A DNA stretch of 64,000 nucleotides, taken from Marinisporobacter balticus. GTDB taxonomy: Bacteria > Bacillota > Clostridia > Peptostreptococcales > Thermotaleaceae. The stretch is from assembly GCF_004345705.1 (NCBI RefSeq), contig NZ_SLWV01000005.1, forward strand, positions 1 to 64,000. Direction: 5' to 3'. Below the pieces are notes generated by a model that was given only the letters and a program-made list of their open reading frames with translations, made no database searches and was not told where the DNA came from. The number at the start of each line of letters is the position of its first letter. Position 1 is the first letter of the stretch. The position numbers and the translations under genes were made by a program. Shown here one piece after another: positions 17,517 to 25,770 of this stretch.

Positions 17517-17585
17517 TTATTCTAAAATTGCAATAACCTCTATTTCAACTCTAGTATCTTTAGGTAATCTAGATACTTCCACGCA
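17517..17585 (-). pseudogene. C-terminal fragment of RidA/YjgF protein
   Basis: A minus-strand tail encoding CVEVSRLPKDTRVEIEVIAILE and a stop, the standard ending of RidA-family enamine deaminases. The rest of the gene is missing; at about 17586 the sequence switches abruptly to an AraC fragment on the other strand. RidA disarms 2-aminoacrylate-type intermediates produced by PLP lyases, which fits the dpaL fragment immediately downstream. Confidence 0.65.
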
Positions 17586-17586
17586 A

Positions 17587-17797
17587 CATCAGAAGATAGT
17601 GAATATATCTGCTTCGATATAGACCCAAGTTTTCTCGGAGCTTCTTCAAAAATCATTATTCATAAGAAATATGTAGACCCTTTTTTAAGATCAAAATCAA
17701 ATTCAGCTATTATATTGAAAAATTTCGAAAACATGCAAATGATACGCCAAAAGAATTTCAAAGTTACTGGATTACTTTATGTAAATATATTGATTAG
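17587..17797 (+). pseudogene. AraC-family regulator remnant
   Basis: Plus-strand fragments in two frames: EDSEYICFDIDPSFLGASSK, part of a cupin-like sensory domain, and, after a frame change and internal deletion, SYYIEKFRKHANDTPKEFQSYW, the classic last helix of an AraC helix-turn-helix domain, ending at TAG 17797. Most of the gene is gone. Confidence 0.6.
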
Positions 17798-18168
17798 TGA
17801 AATCGCCTTTGCAAAATTGTGTTTAATCGCTTTGAGTAAACTTAGTTATTATGGTCAGAAGCAATACCTTGTGTTCTCATTTTGAACAAGGTGCGAGTGT
17901 TTTTTCCGCTTAACAAGAATATTAAATATAGAAATAGCAATTATATGAATATAAAAAACCATGAACAAATTTTTTCATGGTCTTTATCTACTTTATATAT
18001 TTTGTTAGGAAACATATCTCCAAAAACCTCCGTTACTTATGCTACGGTTCACCATATCGCTGTAACTGAGATTTTTATTTAGTAGAAATTGCTTCATTAA
18101 AATTTTTTCAGGATATATATCTCCAGAACCATCCCTTCGATATACCATAGGAATAATATTTATTATAA
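17798..18168. other. Intergenic stretch, no gene seen
   Basis: Short open frames here have no ribosome site and no family signal. The only clear element is a hairpin at 17957-17990, ACCATGAA pairing with TTCATGGT, followed by CTTTATCT, which may terminate plus-strand transcripts. Confidence 0.5.
17957..17990 (+). terminator. Probable hairpin terminator
   Basis: AACCATGAA and TTCATGGT form an 8-bp stem around an AT-rich loop. The U-tract after it is weak. Confidence 0.45.
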
Positions 18169-19068
18169 TTAAAAAAACATAATCGCCACACCCGAAAGGG
18201 TAATAAGCGTCCCCATCACTTCTCTAAATGCAATTTTTTCTTTCTTAATGAAGAACGCATATGGAATAAGTATAATTGGCGTAATGGATATGAGTGTGGA
18301 TGATACTCCCGGATTGATTTTCTGTATGGCATATAGCGACAAAGATATCCCGAGAAACGGACCAAAGAATGAACCTACCGTAAGTGTTACCAGAGCATCT
18401 TTTCTCTTGAACGATTCAAAATATTTTGACCAATAATCCTTGATGGTAAAAAGTACTGTAAATCCAATTATGCCGGCAATCAGTCGAATCTGAGTGGATG
18501 AAAATGGATCATAGCTCGCCATGCCAAATTTTCCAATAATATACCCTGCAGCTTGTCCTAATGCGCCTCCAAATGCAAACAACACACCTTTTACAGGATG
18601 CGAAAAACTCACTTTCTTGCTGTCCTTCTCAGCCACAAGAATAACAACTGCAATTCCTCCAAGTGTCAGAAACATGCCCAGAATCTGCAGACCTGTCATT
18701 CGTTCTCCTAGGAATAAGAATGCCATCAAACCACTGAGAGGTGGTACACTGGCATATATCAACATGGAAATTCTTGACCCGATCAGCACAAATGCTTCAA
18801 ATAACAACAGATCTCCAATAACAATACCAACCAAGCCTGAAATCATCAACCAAATCCATTCTGATGCATTGGCATCAGTCGGTAAAATATGCCCTCTAGT
18901 AAACCATGTGAATGCAGACAAGAATAAAAGGCCAATAAATAATCGCGACAAATTCAGGTTCATTGACCCGATTTTTTTTGCGCTGTGTTCAAACGAAGTT
19001 GCAGTTATCGCCCAGCAAAAAGCTGTTGACAAAGCTGCAATTTCTCCCATATAGTTTTGAAATATCAT
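18169..19068 (-). CDS. EamA/DMT-family transporter
   Basis: About 299 residues from the ATG at 19068, which follows GAGGAGGATGG; the upstream ATG codons lie inside or before that site. Ten membrane helices are visible as two EamA repeats: LSTAFCWAITATSFEHSAKKIG to VVILVAEKD, then GVLFAFGGALGQAAGYIIGK to SGVAIMFF. It is a drug/metabolite exporter of unknown substrate; many relatives export amino acids or metabolites. The gene directly upstream encodes an Lrp-type regulator in the same direction, which may sense the exported compound. Base composition here is richer in G and C than the neighbours, suggesting transfer. Confidence 0.88.
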   Translation of the reverse strand: MIFQNYMGEIAALSTAFCWAITATSFEHSAKKIGSMNLNLSRLFIGLLFLSAFTWFTRGHILPTDANASEWIWLMISGLVGIVIGDLLLFEAFVLIGSRISMLIYASVPPLSGLMAFLFLGERMTGLQILGMFLTLGGIAVVILVAEKDSKKVSFSHPVKGVLFAFGGALGQAAGYIIGKFGMASYDPFSSTQIRLIAGIIGFTVLFTIKDYWSKYFESFKRKDALVTLTVGSFFGPFLGISLSLYAIQKINPGVSSTLISITPIILIPYAFFIKKEKIAFREVMGTLITLSGVAIMFF

Positions 19069-19181
19069 AACCATCCTCCTCGTTTCACATATCAAACTGC
19101 ATGCGTCTCAAAAAATCAGAAATCTCCATATGAACAGGCATGTCTAAGGTTAAACCTCATCCATATCAAACCGCATAGACC

Positions 19182-19607
19182 CTAAGACTTAAAAATAAAA
19201 ACTGTATTTGTTGCAACTACGCTTTCAATCCGCAAAATCTCATCGACAAATGTTGTGATGTTTTCTTGCGAGTGACACATGACATGCAGTAAGATACACC
19301 ATTCACCAGATATCCTGAAATATTCTTCAATCATAAGCTGATTCGGCACAGCATCATAAATTGCGCGAATAACATTCTTATAAGACATATTCATGACCTT
19401 TACATACACAAAAACCCGAATGTTGAATCCAAACGCATCATAATTCACCAATGTTGAATATCCTTCAATAATACCTGCCTGCTCCATGGCAACAATTCGC
19501 GATCTGACAGCTGGTCGTGACAATTTAACTACCTGAGCAATCTTCTCATGCGATATGCGTCCATCGTTCTTCAACAGCTTTAATATATTATAATCTATCG
19601 AATCCAT
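19182..19607 (-). CDS. Lrp/AsnC-family transcriptional regulator
   Basis: 141 residues. N-terminal winged helix-turn-helix (DYNILKLLKNDGRISHEKIAQVVKLSRPAVRSRIVAMEQAGII), then an RAM/AsnC ligand-binding domain (VFVYVKVM, RISGEWCILLHVMC, TNTVFIFKS). Such proteins form octamers or dimers that respond to amino acids. The gene is 113 bases upstream of the EamA exporter gene, suggesting that the regulator controls amino-acid export. A TTCTCT-rich leader with AGGAGG stands before the ATG. Codon use is richer in G/C, as in the transporter gene. Confidence 0.9.
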   Translation of the reverse strand: MDSIDYNILKLLKNDGRISHEKIAQVVKLSRPAVRSRIVAMEQAGIIEGYSTLVNYDAFGFNIRVFVYVKVMNMSYKNVIRAIYDAVPNQLMIEEYFRISGEWCILLHVMCHSQENITTFVDEILRIESVVATNTVFIFKS

Positions 19608-19814
19608 TAGTACCTCCTCTCTATAGTTTCATTATATACATTTTGATTCTATTTTCATAGTGCCTACAAACTCTTTGATCGATCTGCAATTAAAAATATA
19701 ATTTATTAGTTAATTTATATCCTTTTCAAAAACGATTCGTAAGTGAAACTTCTGAAATCGCGTAGTGAAAAATAAATACCCAGTGATACATTATAACACT
19801 AGTTTGCAAGTAAA

Positions 19815-19910
19815 TTAAGCTACATCTTTCCCATAAAGAAAAGATAGCATAGCTTTAGCAACACCAAAATAAATTTTAGTGCTTTTGAGTGAATTTGTGA
19901 AACCCGACAA
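19815..19910 (-). CDS. Possible 31-residue peptide or gene remnant
   Basis: A short frame starting with TTG at 19910 behind a very strong GAGGAGGGG ribosome site, encoding SGFTNSLKSTKIYFGVAKAM, LSFLYGKDVA and a stop. It is not a known family to me. It could be a real small peptide with an amphipathic middle or the start of a truncated gene. No terminator or promoter is obvious. Confidence 0.25.
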   Translation of the reverse strand: MSGFTNSLKSTKIYFGVAKAMLSFLYGKDVA

Positions 19911-20048
19911 CGTACGTATCCCCTCCTCGACCTCTTTGGATACTGTGTTGAATTAGTATATATATTTAACTTTGTGGTAATAATATTTTTTATACAATAC
20001 AATATATTCTAAATTACCTCTTTGTATGTAGTTTGGAGGAAGCAAAAC

Positions 20049-21134
20049 ATGAAAAAGTCTATAACTGGATATCAGCTTTTTATAATGATGGTTCTTTTAC
20101 CTTATGGAAGTGCTGTTCTTCATAGCACAGCACCTGAAACTAAACAAGACGCATGGATAGTAATACTTTTTTATTCATTATCAGGCATAATTATTCAGCT
20201 AATTTATACAACTTTATATAATTTTTATCCAAATGATACGCTAGTAACCTACATGCCTAAAATTTACGGGAAATATTTCGGTAATATTATAAGTGTTTCT
20301 TATATAACATTATACGCTTATATGGCATCAAGAAATTTAAGAGACATTCAAGAAATAATATACCTATCTTCATTAGATTCAACTCCAATTATTGTTACTG
20401 GTATATTCTTAATGGTATTAGTGCTTTGGGGAGTTTCTAATGGACTTTCAAATATGTCAAATTTTACTCAATTATTTTTTCCTATAATAATCCTTGCACC
20501 TATTGTTGTATGGATACTATCAATTTTGACGCCAGATTATATAAATTTATACAGGCTAAAACCTATTTTATCACAGGGCTTTATTAATTTAATAGTAGAA
20601 AGTTGGCATCTTATAGGATTTCCATATGGTGAAACCATGGTGTTTGCCATGATTTTTCCTTTTGTTTTTAAACATAATAATATAAAAAAAATAGCCATAG
20701 CATCTATTATTTTTGAAGGTATAATATTATCGATAAATTCTATATTATTTGTAACTACTATAGGCATTGAAAGTTCTACAAATCAAGTGATTCCATTTTT
20801 ACAAGTAGTAAGAAATATAAAAATAGATTTTATAATGGGTATTGATATTATACTTTTGATAATATTGGTGTTAGGAGGATTCTTTAAAGTTTTTATGTTT
20901 ACATATTGTGCCATTCTTGGGGCATCTCAACTGCTAAGGTTTAAATATTTAAAAACACTCTATGTTACTACTGGAATGGTCATATTGATTTTGTCTATGA
21001 GTATAGCCGAAAATTATTTACAACATGTGAAAATAGGCACAGAAGTATCAAAATATATATTTGTACCATTTGCTACCTTTGTGCCTGCTTTTACTTTGTT
21101 AACATGTTCTATAAAAAATAGTAATGCAACCTAA
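20049..21134 (+). CDS. GerAB-type spore germination permease
   Basis: About 361 residues from the ATG at 20049, behind TGGAGGAAG. There are ten membrane helices with the GerAB/YndE features: MKKSITGYQLFIMMVLLPYGSAVL at the start, YGETMVFAMIFPFVF in the middle, and a late PFATFVPAFTLLT helix. The family is part of the amino-acid/polyamine/cation superfamily and forms the nutrient-sensing channel of Ger receptors in the spore inner membrane. Normally it is encoded between gerAA and gerAC; neither is nearby, so this copy is an orphan that must borrow partners or work alone. It shows the organism sporulates. Confidence 0.88.
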   Translation: MKKSITGYQLFIMMVLLPYGSAVLHSTAPETKQDAWIVILFYSLSGIIIQLIYTTLYNFYPNDTLVTYMPKIYGKYFGNIISVSYITLYAYMASRNLRDIQEIIYLSSLDSTPIIVTGIFLMVLVLWGVSNGLSNMSNFTQLFFPIIILAPIVVWILSILTPDYINLYRLKPILSQGFINLIVESWHLIGFPYGETMVFAMIFPFVFKHNNIKKIAIASIIFEGIILSINSILFVTTIGIESSTNQVIPFLQVVRNIKIDFIMGIDIILLIILVLGGFFKVFMFTYCAILGASQLLRFKYLKTLYVTTGMVILILSMSIAENYLQHVKIGTEVSKYIFVPFATFVPAFTLLTCSIKNSNAT

Positions 21135-21420
21135 AAAGTAGTTTTCATATAGAAGTAACCCTATGTGTTAGGATAGTTGTCATACGTAGTTGAGTTATAC
21201 TATACTAAAGACAACAGATTCCAACGAGATGAAAATAAAATGGTAAAAGCAACACTTAAATTCTGTAAGCTAGCTTATTTGCTATAGTATTGTATTTATT
21301 GTCATAGATTATCCTACCCCACCACTCCAATGCTTCGTATGCATTTCTTCTGAAAAATCAATAGGCGCAATACTATTTCCAATACTAATAGATAGCTTAT
21401 CATCTAAAGAAGAAGTGAGG

Positions 21421-21865
21421 TTATAATGGAGGGTTAGAAATTCTATTTTGTAATTCTTTTATCACTTTTCTTGCTTTTTCTATATGTTTATCTAAAAACT
21501 TTATGTATTCATTTGTTTGGCAAATCGTTTCTTCATCCTTATAGATTGATTTGAAAAATTCAGAAGGAATTTTATAATGTGTATTCTTAAAGAACTCATG
21601 TATTGATTGAATACTAAATCTTACTTTTCGCAATATGTAAATAATCATTATCTTCTCATATTCATAGACTGAGTAAATATTCTTATTACTATTTTTAACA
21701 GGTATCACTATTCTTGAAAATTTCATTTCATCAATATGCCTCTCAGAAAAAATTCTATATCCTTTCATATTTCTAGGTACCTTTGAAATTAAGTTGAGTT
21801 CTTCATAAAGTCTTACAGTATTAGGATGAATACCTAAGATTTTTTGCTACTTCACTTTTAAATTA
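21421..21865 (-). pseudogene. MerR-family regulator with frameshift
   Basis: The downstream frame (21421-21768) encodes NMKGYRIFSERHIDEMKFSRI and a helical dimerization part ending NRISNPPL. Upstream DNA continues in frame as KILGIHPNTVRLYEELNLISKVPR, the recognition helix-wing of MerR proteins. The very N-terminus (LKSEVAK) lies in another frame. The switch occurs in a run of A near 21844, where one extra A would explain it. A functional start behind the break is not apparent. It is best treated as a slippage pseudogene, though sequencing error or programmed slippage cannot be excluded. Confidence 0.65.
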
Positions 21866-21912
21866 CTTAATAGGGAGAAAAACTCTTTTCATTTTGAAAG
21901 CTAATATAAAAC

Positions 21913-22008
21913 CTAAGAGCCTTCGTCCCCCCAAATTCTCATTAGAGAGTCAACATCTACCACGTCCAATGTTGTTAATAATAATCTGTCTGTTTCAGCT
22001 ATTATCAA
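21913..22008 (-). pseudogene. N-terminal fragment of GNAT acetyltransferase
   Basis: A TTG start after TTAGGAGG, then AETDRLLLTTLDVVDVDSLM and RIWGDEGS before a stop at 21913. The ETDRLLL...D..D motif is the standard beginning of RimJ/RimL-type GNAT acetyltransferases. The rest is deleted. Confidence 0.6.
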
Positions 22009-22052
22009 AATAAATACCTCCTAAGTATTAATTATCATTTCATTTGCCTACT

Positions 22053-22892
22053 CTATTTTTCTAATACAATACATATTGTTTTAGATTCGTCAGAATATGG
22101 TTTTCCTGTCACATCTGAATATATATCAATCTTTTTAAAGCCAACCTTTTTTACCTCTTCAATAATAGTTTCCTTAGTATATACTTTAAACCAATTTCTA
22201 ATTACTTCAACTTTACCATCTTTATCAATTATTGTATACTGATCCAATCTCACATTTCCTGCATAAATAAGGTGCGATTCTAAACAGATATGTTTGTCAG
22301 ATTTCCAAAAACCACTTTCCTCACTTAAATACCATGAATTGCTTTCTTTCTTGTTTTCAAACTCCTTTTGAGTAAAGATATCAAATATAAATTTGCCCTC
22401 TGGTTTTAAAGCGTTATAAATCTTCTTTAATAAAACCGCCCTACTAGTATCTGATAATACTACAAAATCACAATAGATTAATATCACTAGGTCGAATACA
22501 TTTTTATATTGAATATCCATATAGTTTTTATAGATGTAGTCTATATCATGGTTTCTTACCCTTGCTTTCTCCTTAGCATAGTGAATTGATCTATTCGAGA
22601 AATCAATTCCAGTAATTTTATATCCTTTTTTATATAATCTCTCAGCATACAAACCAGGACCACAACCCAAGTCTAAAAGATTCTTATTTGTTGATGATGG
22701 TGCTATTTCGCTAATCCACTCTACTGATTTATCTATAAAATCATGACATCTACTGGCTGCTTCCCATTTAGGATGCAAATGAGCTTCTAACATCACCTTA
22801 GAAATATGTTCATCATCCCAAAATTTACTTGTGCTCTGTACATATAAATCTGGTTTCTTTAAATATTTGAATAATTCATCTAACATTTTCAC
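22053..22892 (-). CDS. Class I SAM-dependent methyltransferase
   Basis: 279 residues starting with GTG at 22892 behind AAGGGA. Motif I LLDLGCGPGLYAERLYKKG, a following acidic loop (ITGIDFSNRSIHYAKEKAR) and a VFDLVILIYCDFVVL strand give the SAM-binding Rossmann fold. The N-terminal WDDEHISKVMLEAHLHPKWEAASR segment is typical of a Methyltransf_25/UbiE-like subgroup common in Firmicutes. The substrate is not predictable. The gene stands alone, with decayed DNA on both sides. Confidence 0.85.
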   Translation of the reverse strand: MKMLDELFKYLKKPDLYVQSTSKFWDDEHISKVMLEAHLHPKWEAASRCHDFIDKSVEWISEIAPSSTNKNLLDLGCGPGLYAERLYKKGYKITGIDFSNRSIHYAKEKARVRNHDIDYIYKNYMDIQYKNVFDLVILIYCDFVVLSDTSRAVLLKKIYNALKPEGKFIFDIFTQKEFENKKESNSWYLSEESGFWKSDKHICLESHLIYAGNVRLDQYTIIDKDGKVEVIRNWFKVYTKETIIEEVKKVGFKKIDIYSDVTGKPYSDESKTICIVLEK

Positions 22893-23190
22893 TCACTTTC
22901 CCTTCATAATATACTAGTTGTTATTTTTAATATTGTATAATTAAACTAATTTTAAATCTGTAATCACACCTCTTACTATTTCATAATGCCACGAATCTAT
23001 TCTATTCCATCCATCAATTGATATATTTTCTCTTTGGACTAGCTTCTTTAAATAACTTCAAAATTTTATTATAAGGATTAAAAAGTATTTTTGCATAGGA
23101 TAAATCCCACAGCTCAATATTAATATATTTCCTATTATCTTCTTCCTCCTAATTTATTTTTTATAACAATATGACTATGTAAATTTTGAA
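22893..23190 (-). other. Intergenic stretch with gene-like remnant
   Basis: A minus-strand frame ending at TAA 22941 reads NISIDGWNRIDSWHYEIVRG and VITDLKLV, which looks like the tail of a protein, but upstream frames are broken by stops. I cannot identify it. An AGGAGGAAGAAG site near 23150 is followed by no usable ORF. Confidence 0.35.
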
Positions 23191-23440
23191 TAAAAAAGAG
23201 CCCTAGACTTTAATCTACGGCTCCTTAAAAACAGGTATACACTATGCCGAGAGATAAAAGACTAAAATCCAAATTGAAATCTAGGTACAACAAATTGCTG
23301 TTAGTCAATAACAGTATTGTTCGCCTATTAAATTCAACTTAAGATTTTATCCTTCATCTCCGAGCTTCACTTATGTTATTTGACTTGTTAACATCAAATG
23401 TTGCCGGACAGCATTCCACCCTTCATAATCGTATTGTTAT
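23190..23440 (-). ncRNA. Candidate structured non-coding RNA
   Basis: A transcription unit of about 250 bases without a plausible ORF. A consensus promoter precedes it and a U-tract terminator ends it. Minus-strand pairings visible by eye are CTGTTA/TAACAG in a hairpin with AACA/TGTT outside it (near 23285-23320), CCGGC with GCTCGG (near 23360-23408), AACAT/ATGTT or ATTTGA/TCAAAT alternatives inside that arm, and GGCATA/TATACC with one mismatch (near 23233-23248). I could not match it to a known riboswitch or RNA family. An RNA such as the raiA motif or a 6S-like RNA is possible, but I cannot confirm this. Confidence 0.5.
23197..23225 (-). terminator. Rho-independent terminator of candidate RNA
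   Basis: Minus strand: GGAGCC and TAGA arms pair with TCTA and GGGCTC around an AAAG-type loop, followed directly by TTTTTTATT. It is also positioned to end readthrough from the PhzF gene. Confidence 0.7.
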
Positions 23441-23446
23441 ATGAAC

Positions 23447-23475
23447 ATCTTATATTAAATGGATACTTATGTCAA
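23447..23475 (-). promoter_or_regulatory. Sigma-A promoter of candidate RNA
   Basis: On the minus strand, a perfect TTGACA (23470-23475), a 17-base spacer, then TAAGAT (23447-23452). Transcription would start near 23440, giving a transcript of about 250 bases up to the terminator. This is one of the best promoter matches in the window. Confidence 0.7.
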
Positions 23476-23621
23476 TAATTTCTTATATGAAGATTTAAAT
23501 TTATACTTTATTATATTACTTGTTATGTTTTTGTAGTAATTAACATTAAAACATATTTGAAAAGGATTTTTCTATATTTATTTATAAAATTGACTTATTA
23601 TTTATTTTAATGTGCCTAATT

Positions 23622-24527
23622 CTATAATAATAATTCAGACTTAAATATTATTACAGCATTTCCTAATACCTTAACTTCTATAGGTTCTTTATCTGCTATT
23701 TTTACTTCAACTTCTATAATACCTGGTCGCTTCATAGCTTCACCTTGCTTAGCCTTAAATTTAAATAAAGAGTCATTGTGCTTAACAATATTATGATGAA
23801 CAAGATATGCCCCCAAAGGACCATTTGCATTTCCAGTTACAGGGTCTTCATTGATGCCTATTGCAGGTGCAAACATTCTACCATGTATTAAAATATCACT
23901 ATCCTGCGAATTCATTGTAAAAACATAATACCCATTGCACTTAATAATTCTACTTAATTTAGAAAGTGCATCATAGTTTGGTTTCATTTTGTTTAAAGTT
24001 TCAATACTTTTTATGCCAATCATAACTTTAGAATGACCTGTCGAAACAATCTGCACCTGAAGATTTTCTAGCAAGTCATCGTTACTTATATTAAGTGCTG
24101 ATAGAAGAGTTTTTTTATTTGCTCCATCAATAATACTCCCAAACTCAATTTTACCTTGTGTCATAACAATTTTATAATCATCATTTTCCTTTACTATATC
24201 AACAGGTAAAATTCCAGCACCTGTCTTATGATAAACTCTTGAAGAATCAAGTTTATTTTCAACAGCACGAGCATGATGCGCTGCAATAGTAGCATGCCCA
24301 CAGATTGGAACTTCATTTGTTGGAGTAAAAAAGCGTATATAAACATCATACTCATCACTGTCTGAAGAAAAAATAAAAGCTGTCTCAGAATTATTAAGTT
24401 CCTTAGCTATTCTCTGCATATCATCAGCAGTTAATCCATCAGCATTTGTTATTACTCCAGCTGGATTTCCTGTGAACTTTTCCTTTGTAAATGCGTCTAT
24501 TTGATATAGATTATATTTTTTTGTCAT
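23622..24527 (-). CDS. PhzF-family isomerase
   Basis: 301 residues with the PhzF fold, two similar halves. Visible motifs are YQIDAFTKEKFTGNPAGV at the start, NNSETAFIF with the expected catalytic Glu, FFTPTNEVPICGHATIAAHHA, and in the second half GRMFAPAIGINEDPVTGNANGPLGAYL. Family members catalyse isomerization of small molecules such as dihydro-hydroxyanthranilate, but most, like this one, have unknown substrates. The ribosome site AGGAGGAAAATC precedes the ATG. It is divergent from an HxlR regulator gene, with a palindrome in between. Confidence 0.9.
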   Translation of the reverse strand: MTKKYNLYQIDAFTKEKFTGNPAGVITNADGLTADDMQRIAKELNNSETAFIFSSDSDEYDVYIRFFTPTNEVPICGHATIAAHHARAVENKLDSSRVYHKTGAGILPVDIVKENDDYKIVMTQGKIEFGSIIDGANKKTLLSALNISNDDLLENLQVQIVSTGHSKVMIGIKSIETLNKMKPNYDALSKLSRIIKCNGYYVFTMNSQDSDILIHGRMFAPAIGINEDPVTGNANGPLGAYLVHHNIVKHNDSLFKFKAKQGEAMKRPGIIEVEVKIADKEPIEVKVLGNAVIIFKSELLL

Positions 24528-24625
24528 GATTTTCCTCCTAAATTTATTACAAATCTATAGATTATAATTCATTTTCTTTTTTGTATAAATTTATATCTAG
24601 ATATTATATAATAAATTATAGTTTC

Positions 24626-24639
24626 ATTTGAATTCAAAT
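24626..24639. promoter_or_regulatory. Palindrome, candidate HxlR operator
   Basis: ATTTGAATTCAAAT is a perfect 14-base palindrome in the 164-base gap between the divergent PhzF and HxlR genes, 53 bases before the HxlR ATG. HxlR proteins bind such symmetric AT-rich sites. Confidence 0.4.
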
Positions 24640-24691
24640 ACAAGTATGCACTTTTTACTCAGATACTTACTATTTAGAAAGAGGGTAACCT

Positions 24692-25051
24692 ATGAATAAA
24701 GACATGGCTAAAAAATTCCCAAACCAAAATAAAAGGCAAAAAGATTTTAAGTGTTCGATAGGATTTGCAATGACTGTAATTGGAAGTAAATGGAGATCAA
24801 TAATCTTATGGCACATATTGAAGGATTATCCCATAAGATATGGTAAACTAAAAAGGTCTGTACCAAATATAAGTCATAAAGTATTATCTCAAGAATTGAA
24901 AAATTTAGAGAAGGATAGCCTTATTGAAAGAATTGCCTACGCTACAATCCCACCTAAGGTAGAGTATATACCTACAGAGAGAGGTAAATCCTTAGAAAAT
25001 GTATTGACTGAACTTTGTCTTTGGGGTAAAAAATATGTGGATTCACATTAG
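24692..25051 (+). CDS. HxlR-family transcriptional regulator
   Basis: 119 residues. The HxlR/winged-helix pattern is clear: CSIGFAMTVIGSKWRSIILWHIL, then YGKLKRSVPNISHKVLSQELKNLEKDSLIERIAY and VEYIPTERGKSL. These dimeric regulators often sit divergently from the oxidoreductase or isomerase gene they control, here PhzF. An AGAGGGTAACC ribosome site precedes the ATG. The inducer is unknown. Confidence 0.93.
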   Translation: MNKDMAKKFPNQNKRQKDFKCSIGFAMTVIGSKWRSIILWHILKDYPIRYGKLKRSVPNISHKVLSQELKNLEKDSLIERIAYATIPPKVEYIPTERGKSLENVLTELCLWGKKYVDSH

Positions 25052-25245
25052 AATTATATCAATTTAGACACTAAGAGTCTCCCCTAAAGAGTTTTATCAT
25101 GTTTCAATAACCGTATCATAACCTAAGTAGGTTTGCTTAATCTATAATCTCATTTTTCTAGTTCTATAAAAATATAAACAGAAATAATAACATATAATAT
25201 TCCCTACGACCGACTATTTACAACGTTTCTAATATAAAATCGCAG

Positions 25246-25725
25246 TCATTTGTGGTACGGTTCACCCTTCATAATCCTAAATCCTCTATACACTTGCTCC
25301 AATAAAATGACACGCATCAACTGGTGTGGAAATGTCATTGGAGAAAAAGAAAGTTTAAAATCTGATCGAATTCTTACTTCTTCTGATAACCCAAGGGAAC
25401 CTCCAATAATAAAGGATATATTGCTGTTTCCTTGTACCCCTAAACTTTGCAGTTTATCAGAAAAATCCTCTGATGATAACATCTTTCCTTGTATGTCTAA
25501 TGCAACTACATACATGCCTTCTTTTACATACTTTAAAATTTTCTCTCCTTCTGCATCTTTAATCTGTTCCATTTGTTTTTGACTTAGATTTTCTGGTGCC
25601 TTTTCATCTACTACCTCGATGATACTAAGTTTGCAGTATCTAGAAAGCCTCTTTTTATATTCATTAATGGCACTTACCAAATACTTTTCTTTAATCTTTC
25701 CTACACCGATAATCGTTATATTCAA
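25246..25725 (-). CDS. rlmH: 23S rRNA (pseudouridine1915-N3)-methyltransferase RlmH
   Basis: 159 residues from the TTG at 25725, exactly the usual RlmH length. The ATG at 25743 precedes the AAGGAGTG ribosome site and is not the start. Landmarks are NITIIGVGKIKEKY, YVVALDIQGK, FIIGGSLGLSEEV, SFSPMTFPHQLMRVILLEQVYR and the C-terminal RIMKGEPYHK. RlmH is an SPOUT methyltransferase that modifies helix 69 of 23S rRNA. It closes the conserved wal-murA-yycJ-rlmH block, typical of Firmicutes. Confidence 0.97.
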   Translation of the reverse strand: MNITIIGVGKIKEKYLVSAINEYKKRLSRYCKLSIIEVVDEKAPENLSQKQMEQIKDAEGEKILKYVKEGMYVVALDIQGKMLSSEDFSDKLQSLGVQGNSNISFIIGGSLGLSEEVRIRSDFKLSFSPMTFPHQLMRVILLEQVYRGFRIMKGEPYHK

Positions 25726-25748
25726 AAAAATCACTCCTTTCATAAAAA

Positions 25749-25770
25749 CAGACGAGGATTTCCTCGTCTA
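25749..25770 (-). terminator. Rho-independent terminator before rlmH
   Basis: AGACGAGGA and TCCTCGTCT form a 9-bp stem with a 2-base loop; on the minus strand TGTTTTTAT follows. It sits between the CxxH/CxxC gene and rlmH. Confidence 0.75.

Noticed and set aside
17882..18082. 66-codon plus-strand frame
   Set aside because: Lacks a ribosome site, contains the ACCATGAA hairpin and has no family resemblance.
19820..20002. 60-codon minus-strand frame upstream of the GerAB gene
   Set aside because: No ribosome site and low-complexity content; the TTG frame with GAGGAGGGG inside it is a better, though weak, candidate.
21320..21420. Minus-strand reading DDKLSISIGNSIAPIDFSEE, possibly a gene fragment
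   Set aside because: Too short and unassignable, with no start or neighbouring frame that extends it.
23405..23435. GGGTGGAATGC in the candidate RNA looked like a T-box
   Set aside because: The T-box core is GGGTGGNACCGCG; the second half differs, and no aminoacyl-synthetase or amino-acid gene follows.
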